Part shown: positions 9,143 to 18,413 of the stretch, piece after piece
How the letters are laid out: every line of letters starts with the position of its first letter
Position numbering within the stretch: position 1 is the stretch's first letter
Assembly: GCA_020633675.1 (NCBI GenBank)
Contig: JACKDE010000002.1
Location: 1,054,001-1,118,000, forward strand
Source: Deferribacteres bacterium
GTDB taxonomy: Bacteria; Zhuqueibacterota; Zhuqueibacteria; Zhuqueibacterales; Geothermadaptataceae
Reading direction: 5' to 3'
Length of the DNA: 64,000 nucleotides
Translations under genes and position numbers: made by a program
Notes under the pieces: model-generated
The model's database searches: none
What the model was told of the DNA's origin: nothing
What the model saw: the letters and a program-made list of their open reading frames with translations, nothing else

Positions 9143-9190
9143 AGGGCGGCAGAGTGCTCGATGAGTACAATCTGTCGCCCTTTTTTATTT
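9143..9190 (+). terminator. Intrinsic terminator between convergent genes
   Basis: GGGCGGCAGA and TCTGTCGCCC form a ten-pair stem with one G-U pair around an inner loop, then TTTTTTATTT on the plus strand. An A run (AAAATAAAAG) lies on the other side, so it may also serve the minus-strand porin gene that ends just downstream. Confidence 0.8.
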
Positions 9191-9217
9191 GCTTTTAAGC
9201 TGGCACTGATGTGAAAA

Positions 9218-10333
9218 TCAAAAGTTGAAAGTGATTTGTGAACGAACTTGAAATACGCTGTCACCTAAGTCCGGTAGGTCCGGAAATACGCTGTCGCTTC
9301 GCTTGGTTTTTTCGATTTCACCATTGATCTGCAGGCGGGTTTGCTTGCCAAAGTAGAAAGCTGGGCCAAAGCGGAACACATTTGTAACTGTAGCGTCGAC
9401 ATCCGTTCGCGAAAAGCCTGCTGCCAGCTCGAAGGCATCCATTCCAGCAAGACCTTCAGAGACTTTTGCCAGCTTCTGCGTGTAGCGGCCGGTTACATCG
9501 AACAGGGTGAAGTCACGGCTTTTCTGCGCTTGCAGAAATTCCTGGTCGACCGAGCCAAAAACAAATCCACCTTCAATTTCGACTTTGCTACGCTCACCCG
9601 CATCCATATAGATGCCGAAATCGGGTGCGACCGCAGTGATGCTGCCGCTATTGTCCTGCGTGCCGATCGTGTTGCCGACACGGTTCATCACCCCGGAAAC
9701 GCCAACCTGAACCATCTCACCGACTGGCAAATTCACACGACCGCTGAGCATTTTGCCATTGTTGACATAATCTGATTTACTGCGGCCAGCGTCTTCCCGG
9801 CCACCTTCCCCGCTGCCATTTGAGAAATTTACCGCAAAGCTGAGCTTGTTCTTCGAGACCCGACCAAATTCCACACCGATATGGCGCGCCGACAGATTGT
9901 AATCAGCGAGAAATTCTGCCACAACGCTGCGCTCGACCAGCAGCAATTTAGAAGAAGACCGCAACTCTTCACGCCATACCGGCACTTTGTACTGGCCAAA
10001 ACGCAAATACAGGTCATTGGCAAAGTGCAACACACCTTCAGCGTCCTTCAACCGAGGGCTGTTATCACGTACCTCAATCTGGAACTTGGTTTCGACAAAT
10101 TCGGTCAGCTTGCCAGCAACTTGCAGACGGCCACGGCGCATGCGGAAGCCGTTGTTGGTGCTGCCGGCATCACCGGCAATGTCCGAATTGTAAAGGTGCT
10201 GCAACTGCACACGACCAGTCAATTCCCAGGACGTTGCATTTTTAAGCTTGACATTCTGAGCGGATGCACTGCTATGAGCGACCAGAGCAACCAGGGCCAG
10301 TGCGCCTGCAAACGCGAAAAAGACTTTCTTCAT
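9218..10333 (-). CDS. Outer-membrane porin, phosphate-selective porin O/P type
   Basis: A 371-residue exported protein with a clear signal peptide (KKVFFAFAGALALVALVAHSSASA-QN, cut near residue 25). Alternating hydrophobic residues typical of a beta barrel follow. The WELTGRVQLQHLYN and GFRMRRGRLQVAGKLTEFVETKFQIEV segments match the OprP/OprO-type porin family, and it ends QVRSQITFNF with the terminal aromatic residue used for barrel insertion. The ribosome site is AAAGGAGG before ATG. The family forms anion or small-molecule channels; the substrate here is unknown. Its upstream region is AT-rich and likely holds its promoter. Confidence 0.82.
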   Translation of the reverse strand: MKKVFFAFAGALALVALVAHSSASAQNVKLKNATSWELTGRVQLQHLYNSDIAGDAGSTNNGFRMRRGRLQVAGKLTEFVETKFQIEVRDNSPRLKDAEGVLHFANDLYLRFGQYKVPVWREELRSSSKLLLVERSVVAEFLADYNLSARHIGVEFGRVSKNKLSFAVNFSNGSGEGGREDAGRSKSDYVNNGKMLSGRVNLPVGEMVQVGVSGVMNRVGNTIGTQDNSGSITAVAPDFGIYMDAGERSKVEIEGGFVFGSVDQEFLQAQKSRDFTLFDVTGRYTQKLAKVSEGLAGMDAFELAAGFSRTDVDATVTNVFRFGPAFYFGKQTRLQINGEIEKTKRSDSVFPDLPDLGDSVFQVRSQITFNF

Positions 10334-10548
10334 TAACCTTCCTCCTTTTCCCTATGCGAGAGATATTAAGTGAATAAAACGTGCATCACGATAATGTTAA
10401 GGATTTAACATGGTATGAAATTAATATTAAGAATATGTTAATAATTTGAATTTCTTTTGAAGATTTTAGCGTGAGATGCCTTTTGCGGAAAATGGAGCTA
10501 CATGATGTGCACAGCGACAATGAAGGGGGGAAGGCGGGAATGTAACAA

Positions 10549-10583
10549 TAAAAAAGGCCCGCCAGCGTTAGACTGGTGAGCCC
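10549..10583 (-). terminator. Intrinsic terminator of the TPR lipoprotein gene
   Basis: On the minus strand GGGCTCACCAG and CTGGCGGGCC form an imperfect stem around a seven-base loop, followed by TTTTTTATT. It begins about 28 bases after the stop of the lipoprotein gene. Confidence 0.7.
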
Positions 10584-10610
10584 TTGAAAGCGAAAACAGA
10601 GCATTGAGCA

Positions 10611-11219
10611 TCAATGGGTTTGGATGCGGAGGCGCTCAATCTCCGCGGCGAGCATTTGTCGCCCTGCGGTGGTCTGCACATCGGCAGTAAAAGAAGGATT
10701 GAGCTTTTTTACTTCAGACAAACTCAAAGCAAAATTGGTCAGCAGAAAATGGTTTTGGGCTTTAAGAACGCGCAAATCATCTGCATTCAAGCCGGTACCG
10801 TGCGAAAACGTCCAGTTCTGCTCACGAGAAAAGGCCAGGTCTGCCTGCAGGTTTGATCCTCGATAGTCTTTCAGCGCATTCAAAACAAAGGCTCCACCAG
10901 CATACAGGTCGGCCGGCACATCCGTTTTTGTGGTGCCCACGTTGAACTCGGTTTTTGCTTGTGCCAAGTTGTCTAACCGCAGGAGACTCCAGCCCAGCCC
11001 GGAATAGATCTCGACCAGGCTGGCATCTTGCTGTCGTGCTCCATTGAATTTGTCGTAGGCTGTTTGGAAATCACCATTTTCAAAGGCTTGCCAGCCCTCG
11101 GTGATCAACTCATCGGCAGATGGGCCGGTCGGTCCGTTGTCGCCACCCGATGATGAACAGGCAACGTGTCCGCCAAAAACGGCGAAGATGATGAGCAATA
11201 ACCAACTCATTTTTTTCAT
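10611..11219 (-). CDS. TPR-containing lipoprotein
   Basis: A 202-residue lipoprotein. The start MKKMSWLLLIIFAVFGGHVAC gives a lipobox with Cys at about residue 21, followed by SSSGGDNGPTGPS. The rest is helical with tetratricopeptide features: LITEGWQAFENGDFQTAYDKF, then IYSGLGWSLLRLDNLAQAKTEF. A longer frame exists upstream, but this start gives a proper signal peptide and has a GAGGAT-type site before it. TPR lipoproteins usually act as adaptors in the envelope. It lies between the porin and the surface subtilase on the same strand. The specific role is unknown. Confidence 0.75.
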   Translation of the reverse strand: MKKMSWLLLIIFAVFGGHVACSSSGGDNGPTGPSADELITEGWQAFENGDFQTAYDKFNGARQQDASLVEIYSGLGWSLLRLDNLAQAKTEFNVGTTKTDVPADLYAGGAFVLNALKDYRGSNLQADLAFSREQNWTFSHGTGLNADDLRVLKAQNHFLLTNFALSLSEVKKLNPSFTADVQTTAGRQMLAAEIERLRIQTH

Positions 11220-11354
11220 TTCTTGATCCTCGAAAAACTGTATCAAATTTATAAAAATTCTGATTCGCTGGCATCTTAAAACTGAGAAGCTTTTAACGAA
11301 AGACAAACCAACAGCTCATCGTCGTCCTGCTGAATCAGATTACCAATTCGATGA

Positions 11355-14300
11355 TTATTGAAGCAAAATCATTTTATTCGTCTGTGAAAATGTCTCTGTT
11401 TTCAATTGATAAAAATAGATTCCGCTTGAGACCTCCCGGCCATCTTCGCTGCGGCCGTTCCAACTTACCCGATATCGCCCGGCGCTTTGTTCGGTTTGTA
11501 CCAGTGTTTTGACAACCTGCCCGAGCTGATTGTAAACGATGAGCGTTACTTTGCCGGCTTCAGGCAGATCGTATTCGATAGCCGTGGACGGATTAAATGG
11601 ATTCGGATAATTTTGGCGCAGCGCGAAGGTGACAGGCAGTGTATTATCGCCAGCATAAAGGCCATCGTAAACCAGCTTGAAACTCCCGAGCTTGTCAGCG
11701 TCGGCGCGAATGGTGCTGCTCTCGGTATCAACGCGAGAAGCGAGCACCTGCCAGGAATCGCCAATCTGTCGATAAATAAACAACTTGCCCGGCTCGGCAT
11801 ATCTGCTGGCATCGAAATGCAATTCCAACTCTGCCGGTTCTTCGATGCGTGTTCCGGGGCTGAAGGTATAGATCGTTTCGCGTTCGCTGTTTTGTGCAGC
11901 GCTGCCAAAAATGTAGGTTTCAGCATTGACACTGTTTTTGCTGAGCGACAGCACAGCCTCGCCACCGTTCACCGCTACCTTGGTGCGAGTACCTGGCTTG
12001 GCCAGCGCAACCTGATATGTGCGCGATTCGGTTGAATCCGCCCCGGTCAACACGGCTGTGGCGCGGGTGGTGACGGTGTATGCACCTTCCGAACTGAATT
12101 CAATCGCTCCTTTATACATGTTGTTCAAGCCGATGACCCTGCGCATGGATAGCGATGAAGTGTTGCCGCCCACGGTGAGATCAACTGACGGCACGGTTTC
12201 CAGCGAGCGATCGGTAATCAATACAAAATCGGCATATTTTGAGGCCGCCGGATTTTGCAGGATTGCTGTCGAGATGTTGGGTTTTTTATTGACGACGGAA
12301 GTACTATAATTATTTTCCCACACGTACTGCGCAGCATCTGCACTGTTGTAGAGCTCGGCCTGGGTTTCGGCAGCAACGATTGCAAAAGCGACAACCACTG
12401 AATCGCCGGGGAAAATTTCATAGGGCCCACAGGCAGATACTGTTGAGACATCGGTGCTGGAACGGGTTGTGACCTGAATGCCGTCGTTCATGAATATCCA
12501 CTTTTCAGCGTTGGTAAAGCCATTTTGTGTCGGGTCCGAAACCGGCAAATCGATTTCGTTGCGATTGTCGACGACATGATAACTGGTCACGCCCAGTTCC
12601 GAAAGCACTTTTGTGGCGATCAATTTGTCGGGATTTGTTGCTCTGTTTTGAACGGTACCCAGGCTGCGATTTTCGTCAAAACGAGCAAAGTCCATGGCGT
12701 CGCTATTCAAATCCCAGTCGAAAAAGAGACCGATATTCACAGTTGGCAACGATCTCGGGCCGATATTAAAAACCGTGTATTTGAAAATGATGAATTGGTT
12801 AAAAGGTGGCGTATTGTATGAAATTGTTTCCTGTTTTATTTTCAGCCCAAGCGGACTGCTGGAGAGCGAATCGACGATGGTCACGGTACCTTGCTGATCG
12901 GCAAGCGTGCCGGGGGTATCGATTTTAAGAAAACTGCCGCTTGCCAACCTAAAATCATCATCCTGGTCAATGTTGACGCCGCGAACCGAATTGGATACGG
13001 ACGTTAGTCCCGTGCCGATCATCAGTCCGCCTTCGAAAAGGTAGTTGAAATTGTTCAGCACCACACCGATTCCATTGGAGTCAGCAGCGTTGGTCAGAAA
13101 GCCGATCGTACCTTTGCTGGTAATTGTCGCTTGCAATGGGCCGGTGTTGTGAGAGAGAATTTGGGGGGGACGGGGGTTGAACTCAAATATGTCACGATCT
13201 GCATAGTTGCTGGCAATAAAGTTGAGATAAAACGAAAGCAGCTGGTCTTCGGCAATCGCACTTTGTGCCTGCAACTGAAATGTCACGGTGACTGTGTCGT
13301 TGGTGCTGATACTGGCGATGGTTGCCTGATTTGAGATCATCGAAATATTGGCGACTCGCGAGGCCATGCTCACACTGACATTGGAAACCGGTGCCAGAAA
13401 GTTGGTCACTTTCACGTTCAAATCAATGGTTTCACCGGGATCGATCGTGCCGTTATCTCCTGCGCCTTCAAAGCTGACGCCGGCAAAACGAAGCGATGGA
13501 AGTGTGGTTTCCGTGACTGCGCGCAGGGCATCGATTTTGCCTTTGCCCAGCAGCCCGCCATATCCGGGATTGAGATTGTCGATGCTGGTTGAGGTAACGC
13601 GCACTTGTTCGCGCACCTGGTCGGGCGTCCAGTCCGGGTGCAGCGCCTTGACCAGCGCCGCTACGCCCGCCGCATACGGCGTTGAAAAGGACGTGCCTTG
13701 CTGGAAGCCATACCGGTTGTCGGCATGCGTGCTCAAAACCGATTCACCGGGCGCATAAACATGTACTTTGGTTCCGTAATTTGAAAAGCTCGATTTGGTA
13801 CTGGTATTGCTGATCGAACCAACACTCAAAACATGCTGAAGATTTGAGGGCAGGCGCAGAGTATTGTCGTTATTGTCGCCACTGTTGCCTGCTGCAACCA
13901 CCACCAGGGTGCCATTGGCGTGCGCAAAATCGATCACGTCCTGCAGAAGCGCAGTAAAGGGGAAATCGTCTTCGAAATCGCCGCCCCAACTGACATTCAC
14001 AATGTCAGCGCCGTTATCGGCAGCATAGACGATACCAGCGTAGCCAAAAGCGATTGATTGGTCAACCGTATCTTCTTCCGCGGCTGCGTTGATCGCCATG
14101 AGCTTGGCGTTCCAGCTCGTGCCGGCAATGCCAAGTGCATTGTTGGTAACCGCGCCGGCAATACCGGCTGTGCGCGTGCCGTGGGTGCGATTGACCGTTT
14201 GTCCGGCCAGGCCGCGTGGATCGTTCGACTCGTTGGCGAAGTTCCAGCCACGAATATCATCAATAAAGCCGTTGTTGTCATCGTCAATATTGTTGTCTGG

Positions 14301-14969
14301 AATTTCATCTTCGTTGATCCAGATGTTTGCTTCCAGATCATCGTGATCCCATTCGGTGCCACCATCCACGATTGCGATGACTACATCGCTGGTGTCCGCT
14401 TTCACGATGTCCCAGGCCGCCGGCAGGTTCAGCAAATCAAGCTGCACTTGCTGTTGATTGACCTGTGGATCGTTTGGCGTTGCGGTCAATTTGAATCGTA
14501 TCTGTGGCTCGGCAAATTCGATATTTTCATCCTCCGCAAACGCATCGCAAGCGCTGCCGAGTTGCTCTGGCTTCGAAATTTTAACATAATAAATCCGGCG
14601 CAATTCATCTGCCATTTTTTTGTTGGAATAGCGCAAAAATGGAAATGCTGGCTCGATCGAGTAAGCGTTGTACTGATCCAGCAGAACATCGACGGAGCTG
14701 ATGCTGGTACGGCTCGCACCTTTTGCCACAACCGGATTTTCTTTAAATTTGATGAGCAAAACGCCGGGTGAGATTGCGTTGGGAGCACTGAAAAGCGATG
14801 CGGCACGCACCGATGGTGGGGTTTTTGAGCTCGCTTTGCTTTGTTTCGCTTTGGTGCCCACAGAAGCGCCGGCCATGAGAAACACCGCGCCCAAAATGAG
14901 GGCAGCCACTGGAATGGCGATCTGCGGGAGCCGCTTTTTGTTGAGTTGCAAGAAATTCATCCGCGCCAT
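11355..14969 (-). CDS. Secreted S8 subtilisin-like protease with C-terminal sorting domain
   Basis: A 1204-residue cell-surface protease. It has an N-terminal signal anchor (IPVAALILGAVFLMAGASVG) and an inhibitor-like prodomain (about 60-165). The S8 catalytic domain has Asp near 202 (IAIVDGGTEWD), His near 263 (THGTRTAGIAG) and Ser near 427 (QGTSFSTPYAAGVAAL). A calcium-type loop DDDNNGFIDD lies between Asp and His. Long beta-rich regions follow, then a last 85-residue FlgD-like sorting domain (YPNPFNPSTAIEYDL, ending YQLKTETFSQTNKMILLQ). This domain directs surface attachment or type IX-type export in FCB bacteria; no secretion genes are in the window. The second ATG was preferred because AAAGGA lies at the right distance from it. 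Substrate unknown. Confidence 0.9.
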   Translation of the reverse strand: MARMNFLQLNKKRLPQIAIPVAALILGAVFLMAGASVGTKAKQSKASSKTPPSVRAASLFSAPNAISPGVLLIKFKENPVVAKGASRTSISSVDVLLDQYNAYSIEPAFPFLRYSNKKMADELRRIYYVKISKPEQLGSACDAFAEDENIEFAEPQIRFKLTATPNDPQVNQQQVQLDLLNLPAAWDIVKADTSDVVIAIVDGGTEWDHDDLEANIWINEDEIPDNNIDDDNNGFIDDIRGWNFANESNDPRGLAGQTVNRTHGTRTAGIAGAVTNNALGIAGTSWNAKLMAINAAAEEDTVDQSIAFGYAGIVYAADNGADIVNVSWGGDFEDDFPFTALLQDVIDFAHANGTLVVVAAGNSGDNNDNTLRLPSNLQHVLSVGSISNTSTKSSFSNYGTKVHVYAPGESVLSTHADNRYGFQQGTSFSTPYAAGVAALVKALHPDWTPDQVREQVRVTSTSIDNLNPGYGGLLGKGKIDALRAVTETTLPSLRFAGVSFEGAGDNGTIDPGETIDLNVKVTNFLAPVSNVSVSMASRVANISMISNQATIASISTNDTVTVTFQLQAQSAIAEDQLLSFYLNFIASNYADRDIFEFNPRPPQILSHNTGPLQATITSKGTIGFLTNAADSNGIGVVLNNFNYLFEGGLMIGTGLTSVSNSVRGVNIDQDDDFRLASGSFLKIDTPGTLADQQGTVTIVDSLSSSPLGLKIKQETISYNTPPFNQFIIFKYTVFNIGPRSLPTVNIGLFFDWDLNSDAMDFARFDENRSLGTVQNRATNPDKLIATKVLSELGVTSYHVVDNRNEIDLPVSDPTQNGFTNAEKWIFMNDGIQVTTRSSTDVSTVSACGPYEIFPGDSVVVAFAIVAAETQAELYNSADAAQYVWENNYSTSVVNKKPNISTAILQNPAASKYADFVLITDRSLETVPSVDLTVGGNTSSLSMRRVIGLNNMYKGAIEFSSEGAYTVTTRATAVLTGADSTESRTYQVALAKPGTRTKVAVNGGEAVLSLSKNSVNAETYIFGSAAQNSERETIYTFSPGTRIEEPAELELHFDASRYAEPGKLFIYRQIGDSWQVLASRVDTESSTIRADADKLGSFKLVYDGLYAGDNTLPVTFALRQNYPNPFNPSTAIEYDLPEAGKVTLIVYNQLGQVVKTLVQTEQSAGRYRVSWNGRSEDGREVSSGIYFYQLKTETFSQTNKMILLQ

Positions 14970-15182
14970 TTTCATTTCCTTTGAAAAATCGTGCTATTTA
15001 GGTGGATTGAAACTGGGTGTTGCATGATGGGAAAACTTTCCGATATGAATCGGGAGATGATAAATAAACCTGCGGTACTTCAAAAAGTTCACAGGCAATC
15101 ACAATGTATCGCACTGCGCCAGCAAAGTCAACGAATAATGCGAGAATTGGCGCGATGGATAGGATTACACTACCTTACAAGC

Positions 15183-16034
15183 TCAGCCGGTTTTTTCCTG
15201 AAAATCCTTAAGCATGGCGATTTCCTGCGGCCAGTTTTCAGTGTTCGGTGTTTCGAGAATCAGCGGCATGTCGTCAAAGCGGGCATCCTGCATGATCCAT
15301 GCGAAAGGCTGCGTACCCATATCGCCGTCGCCGATGCTTTCGTGCCGGTCAACCCGGCTGCCGCGCGGCTTTTTCGAATCGTTGAGATGCAGGCCTTTCA
15401 GAAAATCCATGCCGACGATCCGGTCAAAAGTCTCAAATGTTTCGGAAAAGCCAGGCTGGCTGCACAAATCATAGCCGCTGGCATGGGCATGGCAGGTGTC
15501 GACGCAGACACCGATCCGGCTTTTGTCTTCAACATGGCTGATGATTTCTGCAAGGTGTTCGAATAGGAATCCGACATTGCTGCCTTGTCCGGCCGTGTTT
15601 TCGATGACTGCTGTCACCCCATTTGTCTTGTCGAGAACCATGTTGATCGATTCGGCGATGGTGCGCAAACAGGTGGCAAGGTCGATTTTGTTGAGATGAC
15701 TGCCGGGATGGAAATTAAGTAGCTGCAAACCGAGCTGCTCGCATCGCTGCATTTCATCCAAAAAGGCCGTGCGCGATTTCTGCAATCCTTCCGCCTCCGG
15801 GTGGCCAAGGTTGATGAGATAGCTGTCATGCGGTAAAATGTATCGAGGTGAATAATTCAGCTTTTCACAATTCTCCTGAAAGGCATCGATACTTGAAGTG
15901 GTTAACGGCCTGGCCTGCCATTGGCGCTGATTTTTGGTGAAAAGCGCAAACGCCGTCGCGCCGATTGCATGGGCATTTTGCGGCGCATTCTCTACACCGC
16001 CACTGGTACTGACGTGCGCACCGATATATTTCAT
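15183..16034 (-). CDS. nfo: Deoxyribonuclease IV (endonuclease IV)
   Basis: Endonuclease IV cuts the DNA backbone at abasic sites in base excision repair with three zinc ions. The 283-residue product matches the family closely: KYIGAHVSTSGGVENA start, LNFHPGSHL, ENTAGQGSNVGFLFEHL, GVCVDTCHAHASGYDL, HLNDSKKPRGSRVDRHESIGDG and LETPNTENWPQEI. These supply the His, Asp and Glu metal ligands. Its start overlaps the stop of the upstream gene by four bases (ATGA), so translation is coupled to a DUF6265-like exported protein. Confidence 0.96.
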   Translation of the reverse strand: MKYIGAHVSTSGGVENAPQNAHAIGATAFALFTKNQRQWQARPLTTSSIDAFQENCEKLNYSPRYILPHDSYLINLGHPEAEGLQKSRTAFLDEMQRCEQLGLQLLNFHPGSHLNKIDLATCLRTIAESINMVLDKTNGVTAVIENTAGQGSNVGFLFEHLAEIISHVEDKSRIGVCVDTCHAHASGYDLCSQPGFSETFETFDRIVGMDFLKGLHLNDSKKPRGSRVDRHESIGDGDMGTQPFAWIMQDARFDDMPLILETPNTENWPQEIAMLKDFQEKTG

Positions 16035-16537
16035 TGTTGCTTGTCCTCCACAATTTTTTTGAAGGGAAAAGAGATCGTTCTGGTCATACCATTGTCGTCA
16101 CCGGAAATGGTGACCGTCATTTCGTTTATTGCCTTGTGCACATAGCTGATTTTCTGCGGGAAATCATGGCTGGCGTTCTCAAAAACAACACTATCCTTCG
16201 TGAAAGAAGTCAGTTTGAACGGGATCGGAAAGGCGTTTTCCGGGACTTTGGCGAGATAGTAGATATCGCTGCCCATCTCGGCGAGCAGCAACGATTCGCT
16301 GAAGACCGTATCCTGTGTGGCTTTGGCAATGCGAACGCTAATGCCTTCGAAGGTGTGCTCGCTCAGCCGCTGCCAGCTTTCGATTGTGGTGGATTTCGCA
16401 TTGTCGCGCAGCCACGACCCGACCAGCCAATCGAGCTGCGACAGAGATGGTTGATTTTGACTGTACAAAAAAGAAACAGGCAGGCAGAGAAGTGCCAGCC
16501 AAAAAGTCAAACACAAATGACGAGAGGGTATTTTCAT
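16031..16537 (-). CDS. Exported DUF6265-like protein
   Basis: A 168-residue exported protein with a signal peptide (LCLTFWLALLCLPVSFLYS-QN). The domain starts LSQLDWLVGSWLRDNAKSTTIESWQ, with FENASHDFPQKISY and the final VTISGDDNGMTRTISFPF, which is the pattern of the DUF6265 small beta-barrel family. The start was set at the Met before the signal peptide; the longer upstream frame has poor coding character. It overlaps nfo by four bases. Function is unknown. Confidence 0.75.
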   Translation of the reverse strand: MKIPSRHLCLTFWLALLCLPVSFLYSQNQPSLSQLDWLVGSWLRDNAKSTTIESWQRLSEHTFEGISVRIAKATQDTVFSESLLLAEMGSDIYYLAKVPENAFPIPFKLTSFTKDSVVFENASHDFPQKISYVHKAINEMTVTISGDDNGMTRTISFPFKKIVEDKQQ

Positions 16538-16656
16538 TTTTTCAAATGCCTGGTTAAAGCTGAATTTCGGACTAAAACGATTGCAAGTCAGGGCATATTT
16601 TATGTAAAAAGAGTACGAAAGAAGTGTAGGAGAAGCAAGCGAAAGGGCACAATCGT

Positions 16657-17565
16657 TTGAAGCAACAGCACAAAAAAATTGCCGATTTTGGACCACTCAC
16701 TGCCAGGGAAAGTGCCCTGCACGATGCCTTGCAAAAGGATATCTGCACACTTGCGAAAGACATCGGTGAGCGCAATTTGTTCAAGTATGAAAAATTGTGC
16801 GATTGTGCTGACTTTATCGAACAGGCATTGCGACAAGCAGGACTTGCGCCGCAGCGACAGCGATATGATATCGACCACAAGCCTTGCTATAATATCGAAG
16901 CGAGCGTGGCTGGAAGCGAACATCCTGAGCAGATTGTGGTGGTCGGTGCGCATTACGACACGGTGATCGACTGCCCGGGAGCCAATGACAACGGTACCGG
17001 CGTCGCCGCGATGCTGGCGCTGGCGCGCGCGTTTGCAGACCAGCCGGTTGCAAGCTCGCTGCGCTTTGTGGCATTCGTCAACGAAGAGCCGCCCTATTTT
17101 CAAACGCCGCAAATGGGCAGCTATGTGTATGCTGAAAAATGCCGAAAAGCGCAGGAAAATATTGTGGCGATGATCAGCCTGGAAACCATTGGCTGCTATT
17201 CGGATGCCCCCAAAAGTCAGGATTACCCATTTCCGCTGGGAAGCTTTTTCCCGCCGATCGGCAATTTCATCGCGATGGTCGCCAATCGTCGCTCTGCCGA
17301 CATGCTCAAAAAATTCACAGCTGCTTTTCGTCGCTATTCCGATTTTCCGGTGGTGGATGGCGCTTTCCCGAGCGCCATTCCCGGCATCGGCTGGTCCGAT
17401 CAGTGGGGATTTTGGCAACACGATTACCCCGGCATGATGATCACAGACACCGCACCGTTTCGCTATCCGCATTACCACACCCCACAAGACACAGCCGAAA
17501 AAATTCATTACGACCATTTTGCACGGCTCGTTGCCGGACTGGAAACGGCGCTGGCGGATTTTTGA
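16657..17565 (+). CDS. M28-family zinc peptidase
   Basis: A 302-residue M28 aminopeptidase-type protein. The five metal or catalytic positions are visible: His and Asp of VVGAHYDTV, Asp of PGANDNGTGVAAM, the Glu pair of AFVNEEPP, Asp/Glu of ISLETIGCY and His of RYPHYHTPQDT. No signal peptide is present, so it is probably cytoplasmic. The start is TTG: an upstream in-frame stop leaves it as the only reasonable start, with GAAAGGG about ten bases before. It is divergent from the DUF6265 gene, with 119 bases between them. Glutaminyl cyclase-like enzymes share the fold, so the reaction is not certain. Confidence 0.85.
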   Translation: MKQQHKKIADFGPLTARESALHDALQKDICTLAKDIGERNLFKYEKLCDCADFIEQALRQAGLAPQRQRYDIDHKPCYNIEASVAGSEHPEQIVVVGAHYDTVIDCPGANDNGTGVAAMLALARAFADQPVASSLRFVAFVNEEPPYFQTPQMGSYVYAEKCRKAQENIVAMISLETIGCYSDAPKSQDYPFPLGSFFPPIGNFIAMVANRRSADMLKKFTAAFRRYSDFPVVDGAFPSAIPGIGWSDQWGFWQHDYPGMMITDTAPFRYPHYHTPQDTAEKIHYDHFARLVAGLETALADF

Positions 17566-17620
17566 AGCAAGAACATGGCACGGCATGCCCCTGCACACAG
17601 CATGAAAATGAGGAGACACG

Positions 17621-18325
17621 GTGCTCAAATTTTCACAATTTAAAGTCCTGACCTTCGACTGCTACGGCACGCTGATCGACTGGGAACAGGGCATCGTACA
17701 GGCGTTGCGACCACTTTTGCAGAAATACGGAGTCGTGCTGCCTGATGATAAAATTCTCGAACACTATGCGATGTTCGAGTCGCAGGCAGAAAAAGGCGAG
17801 TTTCGCAGCTATCGCGAGATTCTGCAAGTTGTGCTCGGTAAGTTTGGTGATGCGTTGGATTTCGCTCCCACAAACCAAGAACTGGCTGCGTTCCCGGATT
17901 CGATTCAAAAGTGGCCACCATTTCCGGATACTGTAGCCGCGCTGCAAAAACTGGCGCAAAATTATAGGCTTGCCATCATTTCCAATATCGATGATGATTT
18001 GTTTGCGCACTCGGCCGAGCAACTCGGAGTCCGTTTCGATTGGGTGGTCACTGCGCAGCAAGTGGGTGCGTACAAACCGTCGCTGCAGAATTTTGAATAC
18101 GCCTTCAAGAAAATCGCGATGCCCAAAAAGCAGATTTTGCACGTCGCACAAAGCCTTTATCACGACCACGTGCCAGCCAAAAAACTGGGTCTGAACAGCG
18201 TGTGGGTGAATCGCCGGCAGGGTCACAAGGGAAGTGGCGCCACTCCACCAGCCGAAGCAACGCCCGATTTGGAAGTGCCGGACATGCGTACCCTGGTTGA
18301 ATTGATCGAAAAGGCAAACGCTTAG
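17621..18325 (+). CDS. HAD-superfamily hydrolase, haloacid dehalogenase type II-like
   Basis: A 234-residue HAD hydrolase. Motif I is LTFDCYGTLIDW near residue 10, motif II is AIISNIDDDLF near 120, motif III Lys is in VGAYKPSLQNF near 150, and motif IV is in HVAQSLYHDHVPAKKLG. This arrangement is that of the type II (S)-2-haloacid dehalogenase group. Many members are phosphatases of unknown substrate, so dehalogenation is not claimed. The start is GTG with GAGGAG eight bases before. It follows the M28 gene by 55 bases on the same strand. Confidence 0.85.
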   Translation: MLKFSQFKVLTFDCYGTLIDWEQGIVQALRPLLQKYGVVLPDDKILEHYAMFESQAEKGEFRSYREILQVVLGKFGDALDFAPTNQELAAFPDSIQKWPPFPDTVAALQKLAQNYRLAIISNIDDDLFAHSAEQLGVRFDWVVTAQQVGAYKPSLQNFEYAFKKIAMPKKQILHVAQSLYHDHVPAKKLGLNSVWVNRRQGHKGSGATPPAEATPDLEVPDMRTLVELIEKANA

Positions 18326-18413
18326 TTGAGCAAATCAGACGGATTTCGGTTGCGTTTTGGTGATCACACCGTTACTTTCATCGCATCCGTTCAGCAAACA
18401 TCAGGAGACACTC

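Noticed and set aside
16600..17628. A 342-codon minus-strand frame opposite the M28 peptidase
   Set aside because: The plus strand encodes a clear M28 zinc peptidase with all metal ligands. The antisense translation is a Cys/Arg/His-rich shadow.
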